From Sphingobacteriales bacterium 39-19 (lineage in GTDB: Bacteria > Bacteroidota > Bacteroidia > Chitinophagales > Chitinophagaceae), in NCBI GenBank assembly GCA_001898465.1, contig MKTX01000004.1, forward strand, positions 1 to 64,000: a stretch of 64,000 nucleotides of DNA, written 5' to 3'. Shown here piece after piece: positions 27,418-35,195 of this stretch. The notes beneath the pieces were generated by a model. That model was given only the letters and a program-made list of their open reading frames with translations. It ran no database searches and was not told where the DNA came from. Position numbers and translations under genes: made by a program. The first letter of the stretch is position 1. Each line of letters begins with the position of its first letter.

Positions 27418-28605
27418 ATGAAGAAAATCATTTTTATAAATCTATTTTTAGCAATAACCATTTTTGGCTTTGCCCAGAAGCAAACCTTCGATATGGTTTC
27501 TTTTGACATTCCCAAAGGTTGGGATAAGACTGTTACAGAGAATGGTGTTCAGCTTTCTACCAAAGACGATGGTAAAGGCAACTATGCCGCTATGGTAATA
27601 GTTCGCTCTGTTTCGTCCAACGCCTCAGCTAGGGAAAATTTTAATAAAAGTTGGGGAAATCTGGTAAAAGGAACTGTGAAGGTAACAGAAGCTCCTTCCA
27701 TGTCTGATATGGGAATTGAAAAAGGCTGGAACGTTATTACGGGCCAGGCCAATTATACCGATGGAGCCGCCAAAGGATTGGTAACATTAATAACAGCAAC
27801 AAGCAATGAGAAAATGGCCAATGTAGTAATCTTTACAAACACTAATAAATATCAGGAAGAAATATTGGCTTTTGTAAACAGTTTAGAAATTAATGAACCG
27901 GCAACTGAGCAAAACAATACATCAAACGAAAACAATAACAGCACTGTTGACCATGATAATGCTCCCCTTGCAGGGAAAATATGGGAAGCACAAACACTTG
28001 AAAAGTTTGGTTCTTCAGGCAATAGCAACCAAAACACAGCGGATAGTAATGGCAAAACAATTACCACCAGTTCATCATCCATTGCAGGGCTATGGACAAA
28101 TTACACACTCGAAACTACAGGATACAATGTTAATGGTATGCCGCAATACACTGCGGGCTATTTGAGAAAAGAATATGCATTTTATCCGGATGGTACTTAT
28201 GTATTCAGGAATAAGCAATGGCTTACGAAAACAGCAAATATTTTGTTTATTTATGAAACCGGCACTTATTCTGTAAACGGCAATCAACTAACTATTACGC
28301 CTAAGAATGGAAAAGCTGGTTTCTGGGGAAAGACATCAAGCAGTAAAGAATGGGGTAAGTTTATTAAATCCACCGATTTTACTTTAGAAAAAACCAGCTA
28401 TATCTTTGAAATAACACACGACCCCGATTATGGCGACAAAATAATTCTTAAACCGGGCAAACCTACTGCAAGAGATGGAGGAAAATTCAATGCTCCCGGG
28501 GATCCTTATGAATTTTATTATTCAAAACGGGACTTAGAATCATTGATAGATAATCCACCGGGCTTTAAAACAGATTTTGAAAAAAATCGATTACTACAGC
28601 AATAA
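27418..28605 (+). CDS. Exported two-domain protein, lipocalin-like C-terminus (paralogue 2, chimeric linker)
   Basis: A 395-residue paralogue of the preceding gene, 14 bases downstream. Signal peptide ends IFGFAQ; the N-terminal domain again starts KQTFDMVSFDIPKGW. The linker carries PLAGKIWEAQTLEKFGSSG, which matches the start of the pseudogene domain downstream (PLTGKIWEGSTTEKFSNAG). It then switches at GNSNQNT to the linker and lipocalin-like domain of paralogue 1. So the gene looks like a recombinant between two sister domains. The C-terminus (YETGTYSVNGNQLTITPKNGKAGFWG) is intact. Confidence 0.7.
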   Translation: MKKIIFINLFLAITIFGFAQKQTFDMVSFDIPKGWDKTVTENGVQLSTKDDGKGNYAAMVIVRSVSSNASARENFNKSWGNLVKGTVKVTEAPSMSDMGIEKGWNVITGQANYTDGAAKGLVTLITATSNEKMANVVIFTNTNKYQEEILAFVNSLEINEPATEQNNTSNENNNSTVDHDNAPLAGKIWEAQTLEKFGSSGNSNQNTADSNGKTITTSSSSIAGLWTNYTLETTGYNVNGMPQYTAGYLRKEYAFYPDGTYVFRNKQWLTKTANILFIYETGTYSVNGNQLTITPKNGKAGFWGKTSSSKEWGKFIKSTDFTLEKTSYIFEITHDPDYGDKIILKPGKPTARDGGKFNAPGDPYEFYYSKRDLESLIDNPPGFKTDFEKNRLLQQ

Positions 28606-28607
28606 AA

Positions 28608-29150
28608 AAAGATGCTGCCGTAACCATTAATTCACCCCTTACCGGGAAAATATGGGAAGGTAGCACAACAGAAAAATTTTCCAATGCAGGTGGTACCAGC
28701 TACAATACCGGAGGATTTGCCACCAATCAATACCAATTCAATACCGACGGGACCTTTTACTTTGTTAGCGTAACCGCATCACATTTTACCGATATCAAAT
28801 CGCTGCAATACGAAACAGGAACCTATACTATAAACGTCAACCAGCTCACAGTTACTTCCACAAAAAGATAAAATGAGGAATGGAGTAAAATTCGCAAAAC
28901 CTCCAATGGCAACAGCGATGTTACCAACAGCGCCATCAATGAAACATGGGGGAAAAAGCTAAAAACAAGTAGCAGAAAATTAGAAACGGTTATCTACACA
29001 TTCAGCATTGGTAAAAATGGCGACCGGAACGCACTAATTCTTCAATACAGCAATGGCCACACCGAACGGGAAGGTAATGGAAACCAAACCTGGCTTAATG
29101 AAACGGCCCCTGAAAAAACAATCAAACTACTTGCAGGAATAAAGTGGTGA
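28608..29150 (+). pseudogene. Third lipocalin-like paralogue, 5' truncated with in-frame stop
   Basis: Directly after the stop of paralogue 2, another frame reads KDAAVTINSPLTGKIWEG and continues for 86 codons as a recognisable lipocalin-like domain (YQFNTDGTFYFV, YETGTYTINVNQLTVTS). It meets a TAA at 28869-28871 and then resumes in the same frame (NEEWSKIRKTSN) to the TGA at 29148. There is no start codon or N-terminal domain. It is a decayed copy of the family, with the piece also found in paralogue 2. The TAA interrupts just where the aligned paralogues read through. Confidence 0.75.
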
Positions 29151-29176
29151 TCATTAAAATTACTTGATTATAGAAA

Positions 29177-29194
29177 TTACTTTCCGATACAGAA
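29177..29194 (-). repeat. Left attachment-site candidate (mnmE 3'-end duplicate)
   Basis: On the minus strand TTCTGTATCGGAAAGTAA reads Phe-Cys-Ile-Gly-Lys-stop, the universal MnmE C-terminus. It matches 15 of 18 bases with the end of the real mnmE at 47447-47464, and all three differences are synonymous or stop-for-stop. No mnmE gene is next to it. This is the footprint expected where an island has integrated into mnmE. Fits the mnmE/trmE site known for SGI1-type elements. Confidence 0.75.
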
Positions 29195-29283
29195 TATAGA
29201 GAGGCACAATTTTAGTATAATATACTAGATTTAGCAACAAAAAATGAATATTAAGTAAATCAGAATGTACTTTAAATATTTAA

Positions 29284-29445
29284 CTACATAATCACCTTAA
29301 AGCCGGTATCTACCATATAAAAGTGCTCACCCCCAAGTTCGACAAATACGACCCTGCTACTGTAAAAGGACTACACGCTTGGCTCACCCGCCAGCTTGCG
29401 CACCTCGAGCAGAAATATGGCGAGCAATTGTACTACGATGCGTAA
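29284..29445 (+). pseudogene. C-terminal gene fragment of unknown family
   Basis: An open stretch of 53 codons with no start codon runs from a stop at 29281 to the TAA at 29443. It reads ...KAGIYHIKVLTPKFDKYD, then GLHAWLTRQLAHLEQKYG, then EQLYYDA. Codon use and composition look protein-coding, unlike the A+T-rich DNA before it, and it ends just before a strong terminator. Probably the tail of a gene cut by insertion or deletion at the island edge. I do not recognise the family. Confidence 0.5.
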
Positions 29446-29449
29446 AAAT

Positions 29450-29470
29450 AAAGCCCGCTTAGCGGGCTTT
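29450..29470. terminator. Bidirectional intrinsic terminator
   Basis: AAAGCCCGC-TTA-GCGGGCTTT is a perfect 9-bp stem with a 3-base loop, followed by T-runs on both strands. It can end the plus-strand fragment and the minus-strand RHS operon. Confidence 0.85.
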
Positions 29471-29500
29471 TAGATTGTGCTATTTAATGTAACTAATAAC

Positions 29501-29953
29501 CTATTGTTGTGTAGCGGGATAAAAATTATATCCGTAAAGAGGCTTCTTTTGAGAAATCATTACAAATTTGTTTGAAAGCACTTTGCCATTACTCCTTAAA
29601 TATACTGTATCTAACTTATCGGTATAATTTGCCAAAAGCAACTGCTCTGATGGCTTTTTCTTTTTTTCCTTTAATCGCAAAATATTTGTTATTACAATAG
29701 TATCTCTATTGGAAAAAACGATGTCGATTATTTTGGAATTACCTGTATCCCTTATAGTATAACTCGCAACCTTTTTCTCTTTTACCATGTTATCTAAATG
29801 ATAAGAGTACATAATATTATTGTCTGAGCTAACATTTTTTAACAATAGCGTGTAATGATTGGTATTAGGTGAACTTGCATTAATTGCACTTTGATACCTC
29901 GTGCAAGAACAAAATAACAGTCCACTAATAAAGTATAAGATTATCTTTTTCAT
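29501..29953 (-). CDS. Small lipoprotein, last gene of the RHS operon
   Basis: A 150-residue lipoprotein: signal peptide LYFISGLLFCSC with lipobox Cys near residue 17. The mature part is a small beta-rich domain (NHYTLLLKNVSSDNNIMYSYHLD; SKIIDIVFSNRDTIVITNIL). It starts 2 bases after the RHS gene ends. Its position immediately after a polymorphic RHS C-terminus is where immunity proteins usually lie, so an envelope-anchored immunity role is possible. No homologous family was recognised, so this is inference from context only. Confidence 0.6.
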   Translation of the reverse strand: MKKIILYFISGLLFCSCTRYQSAINASSPNTNHYTLLLKNVSSDNNIMYSYHLDNMVKEKKVASYTIRDTGNSKIIDIVFSNRDTIVITNILRLKEKKKKPSEQLLLANYTDKLDTVYLRSNGKVLSNKFVMISQKKPLYGYNFYPATQQ

Positions 29954-29955
29954 AG

Positions 29956-32900
29956 TTAATTTTTTTTCAGAACTAATAGTAATTGGTATAAATCTTTAAT
30001 CATGTAGTTTTTGTAACCAATATCTTGAAAGTGTTTATTCAAATTCAAAAATCTGAATAATAAACCTCCTCCGGCAAATCCTACACGTTGAAGGCCGGTA
30101 AGATCATCGCCAAACATTGCTGCACTTTCCATTAAATAAATAGAAGAAACCTGAATTGCAGATGCGCCAATTCCAGAAATACTGCCAATTGCACTTCCTG
30201 ATAAATCTTTTTTGAGTATTTCCTTTGGCAATATCGTTTCCTTAAATAACATTTCAGAAATTGTGGCTCCAACAAAACCATCAAGTCCTCCATGCAAGGT
30301 ATGCAACAAAATATCCCTTGTACTTCTCTTATCCTTAATTGCCTGTGCCCCTTTTATAGATAAACCATTTAAGGTTTTTCCGATAATATTTCCAATTCCA
30401 TCAGAATTTAATACAATAGAAGTTTCATTGTCTTTAAACCTTAGATTTTTATTCCATCTCAAGTTTCTTGTACTAATATAACCTGCAATGCTACCCGAAG
30501 CAACACCAATAATGGAGTTTCTAAATACATCATCCATATCTCCATTTTGTATCATAGTTGTAAAAGCATTCATCATACCCTGATTAAGTCCTTTGGATAA
30601 AATTTTAAAAGCATTAGAACTTAAATCAGACATATCATACATAAAGGATGATGCAATGCTTCCAATTCCACCGCCAATAATGCCTCCAGTTATAGCTCCT
30701 TTGAATACGCTTTGATTTTGTGATTTAGCATATAGCGCTCCTGCTCCTGCACCGATTGCTGCACCTGTAATCATATTTAAGCCCCAGCTCCAGCCCCCAT
30801 TTTGATCAATAGAGTTCACAGGGTTATTAACCATACCCCCATAAGGTGTAGAGATTTGATTAAAAGGATCATTTTGCAAGAAACGCCCAAGTTGCGCATC
30901 ATAGGTTCTTAATCGAAATTCATTCCAACCTGTTTCATTCTCAAAGTCATTAAAATCACTTTGATATCCATATTGATTGGCAACGGCATCAAACACTTTT
31001 CCGCTTATACCTGCCGCTTTCAAACCATACGCATAATAAGCATTTTCCTCTATTAGCCTACCCCTTACATGTGTTACCTCAAAGTTATCGAAATATACAT
31101 AGGTCTTGCTTTCGTTGCTGAGGTACACAAAAGCATAGCCATTCTTAGGTGCTTTGCTCATTTGTACCGGTATGCTTTGTCCATCGCCACCAGTGCCCAC
31201 CCGCCAGGCATAGCTACCCAGGCCGGTAACATTGTCGTAGGGTACAAAATTAAAGTTCTCGTCAAAGAACAATATATTCATGTAAGCCTGCGGCGTACTG
31301 TTATTGCCTGTGTTCTGATTGGTTAAAAAGGTACCAAAGTCGCCGGGATTTGCGGTGATATTATTGGTAATATTAGTGGAAGCGCCGTGCAGGTTATAGG
31401 ATGTGGCACTATAACTCAATGAGCTTAGCAGGCTGCTTACAATATTGGGCAATATATTGTTGGGAGCACTGTTATCGGGCGTGCCGGTATAATAGTAATC
31501 TGTACGGGCGGCGATGTTATCACCGGCCATTACTTTCAGTATCATATTGGGGCCTACCTTTTTGCCAAAATATCCCAACTTGCTCACTTTATCGCTCGTG
31601 TTGGCATTCCAGCCCGCTGCTTCGCTCTTGTTCACTCTGGTGCTGCTTACCTCGTTGCTACCATTTACAGGGTTGCCGTTGGCATCTACCTGGCCAAACA
31701 TTCTTTCCTCGTAATAAGCAGCAGCATCTTCCATAGCACAGTTGTTAAATTCGCTGTGCGTTTCTTCGGTAAGGATAGCCCTTACATTCTGTAAGTTGTC
31801 CTTTACAAAAAAGTCATAAGCCCCCTTTTTACCATCTGGTAAATCAAAATTACCGGCGATGCTCAACCGGGGATTATTAGTGGGAGTATATACTCTTATC
31901 CTGCCTTCTTCGTGCAATATCATTTGCAGGTTGGTCTGCCCATTTGTTTCTTCATAAATAAATGCTCCCATGTACCAAGTGATAACGCTAATGCCGGTAA
32001 CTGTGTTAGTTACTTTTTTAGCCAGCCTGGCACCGCTTGCATCGTAAGTAAATTCAGTTACGCTTTTGCCCTCAATGGTAATCTTCTGCGGTTTTTCAAA
32101 ATAGTTGTATTGAACACCACCGTTACCGCTTATCCTTATTTTCTTATTGTTATCTTTTATAAGATTTCCATTATAATCGTAGGTATAATCATCTCCATTG
32201 GTGCCAAAGGTTTCATCTTTAAAATCGCCAAGGGAGCCATTATTGGTAGCGGTAAGGTCCGGCTGATCAAATACTTTTTTCAGCTGGTTGCTCCACTGAC
32301 CTGTGGACACCGTTTTATACTCATAGGTCAATTTGTCAATATATACAGGGGCATTATTACCGGGTATTACTCCTTTCTGATACATTTGTTTGAGGTTGCC
32401 ATTTTCATCATACTGTATGTCTGTTACCGAAAAGTCCATTTTGGCACTGCTCCAGCTAACATCTGACGGCTTTTCCTTTTGGGTAAATAACGCTTTGGTA
32501 AACCTGTTCACATTATCGTATTCGTAGTTGTATTTACGAGGCATGTTATCGCCCTGTGTTTTCCAAATAGCACCGGTAATGTTGCCGTTGTATTGGGCAG
32601 CGGTAAAGCGGGCATCCCTGTTATCGTAGCCCATGTACATACCAAAGAAATGGTCCCACTGGCCAAGAGAGGAGTTGGATAGTGCATAGTCTTTATTAAT
32701 GCCATTCAGCCAGCCCCTTATGGTATAATCGTAAGTAAGCGTTTCTAACCCTGCTCCACTGTTATATTCGGGAGAGAGTTTTTTTGATTTTAATTGCCCA
32801 AATTCATCATAGGTATAGCCAACCAGCTTTTTATAGTCCTGGCTGCCATATTTTCTATAAACACCTGTTACCCTTTTCAGCCAGTCAAAATCAAACTTAG

Positions 32901-34623
32901 TGATAGTGGTAAAATTATCTATGGAAGTACCGGGCATAGTGTGCTTTTCACATACGCCAATTACCCTGCCTGCAAAATCGTATTGGGTAGTGGTATAATC
33001 TACGGCATTTTTCACATTATCTGACAGTTCCTGAATGGTACGGCCTTTGTCATCATAATATACAGAAGAAGTAAGGAACAGATCATTGGCAGGGTTGCCG
33101 TCATCATAATTGTTATCTATAACACGGGTTTTAGTGCCAGTTACAAAGTCTATGGTACGGGGGCTTTGGCCTACTGCCTCCACATAGAGGTTTTGGTTGG
33201 GTGAGTTCCAGTTAGCAGTTTCAACAGGAGCAAAAGTAAAATTGCTGTTGAACGCCTTTGCTCCCTGGTAAGCATAATCGTCATAATAGCTCACTGTATT
33301 AATAACTGTATTGGTACAGCTATTGCAATAGGTTGACGATCCCGCTACGGGATTGTCGGCTTTTAACGCTTCGGGGCTGCCGGTGTAGATATTGATAGAA
33401 ACCACACCATTATTCAATGCTTTTACAAAAGTGACCATTGCATCCCTCGTCGCATCCTTATCATATAGCCCGGTGGCAATCATCCGGTCCTGGTTGTCGT
33501 ACAGGTAAAAAGTCCATTGCTTTCCTACCCTGTTTCGCTGGTTTTCGTCCTGCGACAAAACCAACCGGTCTTTATTATCATATACCATTTGTACTGTACC
33601 GGCAGCAGGAGAATGTTTGATGCTGTTTCTGCCTCTTTCGTCATATTCATACCAAAAGCATAGCTCCTGGTACACATCATTACTGGAAAAAACATAACCG
33701 GTAGTTTGCAGGTATTTCACCGCTCTGGGAGGTATAATCACTCTTAGCTGATCCAGGTCGTCATATACATAGTAAGTACATAGCCAGCCCTCATGTCCGT
33801 TTTCGTCCAGGCCAGCGCCGCTTTCTTTTTCTTGTACCTTTTTCAGAATGACCTTACCACCAAAGTCGGTATAAGTATATATTTTTTTACCCTTTTCATC
33901 TATCGTTATTGTTTTAGACAGCTTACCGGTAGAGTAAGATTGTGAAGATGCAGGCGGTATAAAACCGGTACCCGATACAATTTCCCACAGCCTTATGTTC
34001 TCACTTATAGAATTGAGCTCATTTTGTACCGACACGCCATTATTGTTTCCTACGAAAGCATCACCTTCATCCAATGTTTTTTCCACCCTTCCCAAAGGTG
34101 AGCGCTCTGTTCTCGTTTCGTTGTAATAATAGTGCTCGTCTGGGTGCTTTGCCTGCCAAAACATTTCCTGCAAAACAAAACCCATACTCAAAAATCCATT
34201 GCTGTAATCACTACCTGTACCTGTATTAGTAAAAGGCAGATATGATAAATTTTTCACCTGGGGCTGCTGGCTGGCGTCAAAGTCCAACCGCCTTATATTG
34301 ACAATATCTTTTGGAATAAACCATGTGCTGCCATCACCGGGCTGCGAGGCCATTTTATCGTTTTGCTGAATTACCCGCCCCAATCCATCCAAATATTGCG
34401 TGGTTTGCTGTACGCCCCCTCCCAACTCGGTAGCTTTGCTCACCAGCACATTGGGATTTTTTTCCGGTATAGTTGCTGTAAAAGTGCGTACATAATGTAT
34501 CTTTTTACCGGACCCTACGGAAGCTGGTAAGGGAGCCACCTGCGCCTGTACAGACAAATGGAAAATGCTGCAAAAATATATCCAGCAAAAACGAATGGTA
34601 AATAAATGGTTTATCCTATTCAT
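29956..34623 (-). CDS. RHS repeat-associated core domain protein with variable C-terminal tip
   Basis: A 1555-residue exported protein (signal peptide ends SVQAQ). The N-terminus (about 60-140; QQTTQYLDGLGRVIQQNDKMAS) matches the DUF6443-type start of Bacteroidota RHS proteins. Many YD repeats follow (YDDLDQLRVII, YDNKDRLVLSQ, YDYNGNLIKD, YDASGARLAKKV). The RHS core RLRTYDAQLGRFLQNDP is near residue 1240. The roughly 310-residue tip after it is glycine-zipper rich (GAAIGAGAGALYA, GGIIGGGIGS) with no nuclease motif seen. YD repeats form a cage around a toxin or adhesive tip. Its neighbours are a pseudo-peroxidase upstream and a lipoprotein downstream. Whether the tip is toxic is unknown. Confidence 0.85.
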   Translation of the reverse strand: MNRINHLFTIRFCWIYFCSIFHLSVQAQVAPLPASVGSGKKIHYVRTFTATIPEKNPNVLVSKATELGGGVQQTTQYLDGLGRVIQQNDKMASQPGDGSTWFIPKDIVNIRRLDFDASQQPQVKNLSYLPFTNTGTGSDYSNGFLSMGFVLQEMFWQAKHPDEHYYYNETRTERSPLGRVEKTLDEGDAFVGNNNGVSVQNELNSISENIRLWEIVSGTGFIPPASSQSYSTGKLSKTITIDEKGKKIYTYTDFGGKVILKKVQEKESGAGLDENGHEGWLCTYYVYDDLDQLRVIIPPRAVKYLQTTGYVFSSNDVYQELCFWYEYDERGRNSIKHSPAAGTVQMVYDNKDRLVLSQDENQRNRVGKQWTFYLYDNQDRMIATGLYDKDATRDAMVTFVKALNNGVVSINIYTGSPEALKADNPVAGSSTYCNSCTNTVINTVSYYDDYAYQGAKAFNSNFTFAPVETANWNSPNQNLYVEAVGQSPRTIDFVTGTKTRVIDNNYDDGNPANDLFLTSSVYYDDKGRTIQELSDNVKNAVDYTTTQYDFAGRVIGVCEKHTMPGTSIDNFTTITKFDFDWLKRVTGVYRKYGSQDYKKLVGYTYDEFGQLKSKKLSPEYNSGAGLETLTYDYTIRGWLNGINKDYALSNSSLGQWDHFFGMYMGYDNRDARFTAAQYNGNITGAIWKTQGDNMPRKYNYEYDNVNRFTKALFTQKEKPSDVSWSSAKMDFSVTDIQYDENGNLKQMYQKGVIPGNNAPVYIDKLTYEYKTVSTGQWSNQLKKVFDQPDLTATNNGSLGDFKDETFGTNGDDYTYDYNGNLIKDNNKKIRISGNGGVQYNYFEKPQKITIEGKSVTEFTYDASGARLAKKVTNTVTGISVITWYMGAFIYEETNGQTNLQMILHEEGRIRVYTPTNNPRLSIAGNFDLPDGKKGAYDFFVKDNLQNVRAILTEETHSEFNNCAMEDAAAYYEERMFGQVDANGNPVNGSNEVSSTRVNKSEAAGWNANTSDKVSKLGYFGKKVGPNMILKVMAGDNIAARTDYYYTGTPDNSAPNNILPNIVSSLLSSLSYSATSYNLHGASTNITNNITANPGDFGTFLTNQNTGNNSTPQAYMNILFFDENFNFVPYDNVTGLGSYAWRVGTGGDGQSIPVQMSKAPKNGYAFVYLSNESKTYVYFDNFEVTHVRGRLIEENAYYAYGLKAAGISGKVFDAVANQYGYQSDFNDFENETGWNEFRLRTYDAQLGRFLQNDPFNQISTPYGGMVNNPVNSIDQNGGWSWGLNMITGAAIGAGAGALYAKSQNQSVFKGAITGGIIGGGIGSIASSFMYDMSDLSSNAFKILSKGLNQGMMNAFTTMIQNGDMDDVFRNSIIGVASGSIAGYISTRNLRWNKNLRFKDNETSIVLNSDGIGNIIGKTLNGLSIKGAQAIKDKRSTRDILLHTLHGGLDGFVGATISEMLFKETILPKEILKKDLSGSAIGSISGIGASAIQVSSIYLMESAAMFGDDLTGLQRVGFAGGGLLFRFLNLNKHFQDIGYKNYMIKDLYQLLLVLKKN

Positions 34624-34650
34624 GGTCGTTTTTTTATTGGGGTAGTGATA

Positions 34651-35166
34651 TTAAAAGGTTGTCGTAATACCCTGTATGATGTCTGCATCATCGGGACTTA
34701 TTTTTGAAGAAAAAAAGCCGATCAGTGTGCCATCCTTATCTATTAGGAATTTAAGGAAATCAGCCTGGGTAACGGCGTTCATCTGTCCATTTTGTGATTG
34801 ATTGGCCAGCCATGTAAAAACAGGATGGCAACCGGAGCCTGTAACATTTGTTTTAGCTGCAATGATGAATGTATGATGCAGGCTGGTATCACAGTACATT
34901 TTTATTGCTGCATTGGCACGAGGTTCGCTCCCAAAGCTGTTGCTTGGAAATAAGATCACCACTAAGCTATCTCCGTATTGCTGCTGTAATTGCTGAAAAG
35001 CTGCCAGCTGTCCTGCTTTGGGGCTGCCTGTTGCAATATTGGATATTAAAACCTTTTTGCCCTGGAAGTTGCTCATTTGCACCATATTGCCGTTCACATC
35101 TTCAAATGAGAGAGCGTAAAAGCTGGTAATAAAGAATGATATTATTCCTGTGAATATGCTGAACAT
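34651..35166 (-). CDS. Glutathione-peroxidase-fold protein lacking the catalytic residues
   Basis: A 171-residue protein with an N-terminal hydrophobic signal. Fold markers of the glutathione peroxidase family are plain: SFEDVNGNMVQMSNFQGKKVLI, FPSNSFGSEPRAN, GCHPVFTWLANQ and KFLIDKDGTLIGFFS. Yet the catalytic residues are gone. The peroxidatic Cys/Sec of NVASKCG is Ser48 (NIATGSP), the Gln of FPCNQFG is Ser77, and the Trp-Asn before the KFL motif is replaced. It should have no peroxidase activity by the usual mechanism. It lies between the two giant YD/RHS genes with 27-29 base gaps and probably serves the same machine as a chaperone or binding module (inference). Confidence 0.8.
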   Translation of the reverse strand: MFSIFTGIISFFITSFYALSFEDVNGNMVQMSNFQGKKVLISNIATGSPKAGQLAAFQQLQQQYGDSLVVILFPSNSFGSEPRANAAIKMYCDTSLHHTFIIAAKTNVTGSGCHPVFTWLANQSQNGQMNAVTQADFLKFLIDKDGTLIGFFSSKISPDDADIIQGITTTF

Positions 35167-35195
35167 AATATTTTGATTTAAGTTTTATGGTTTAA

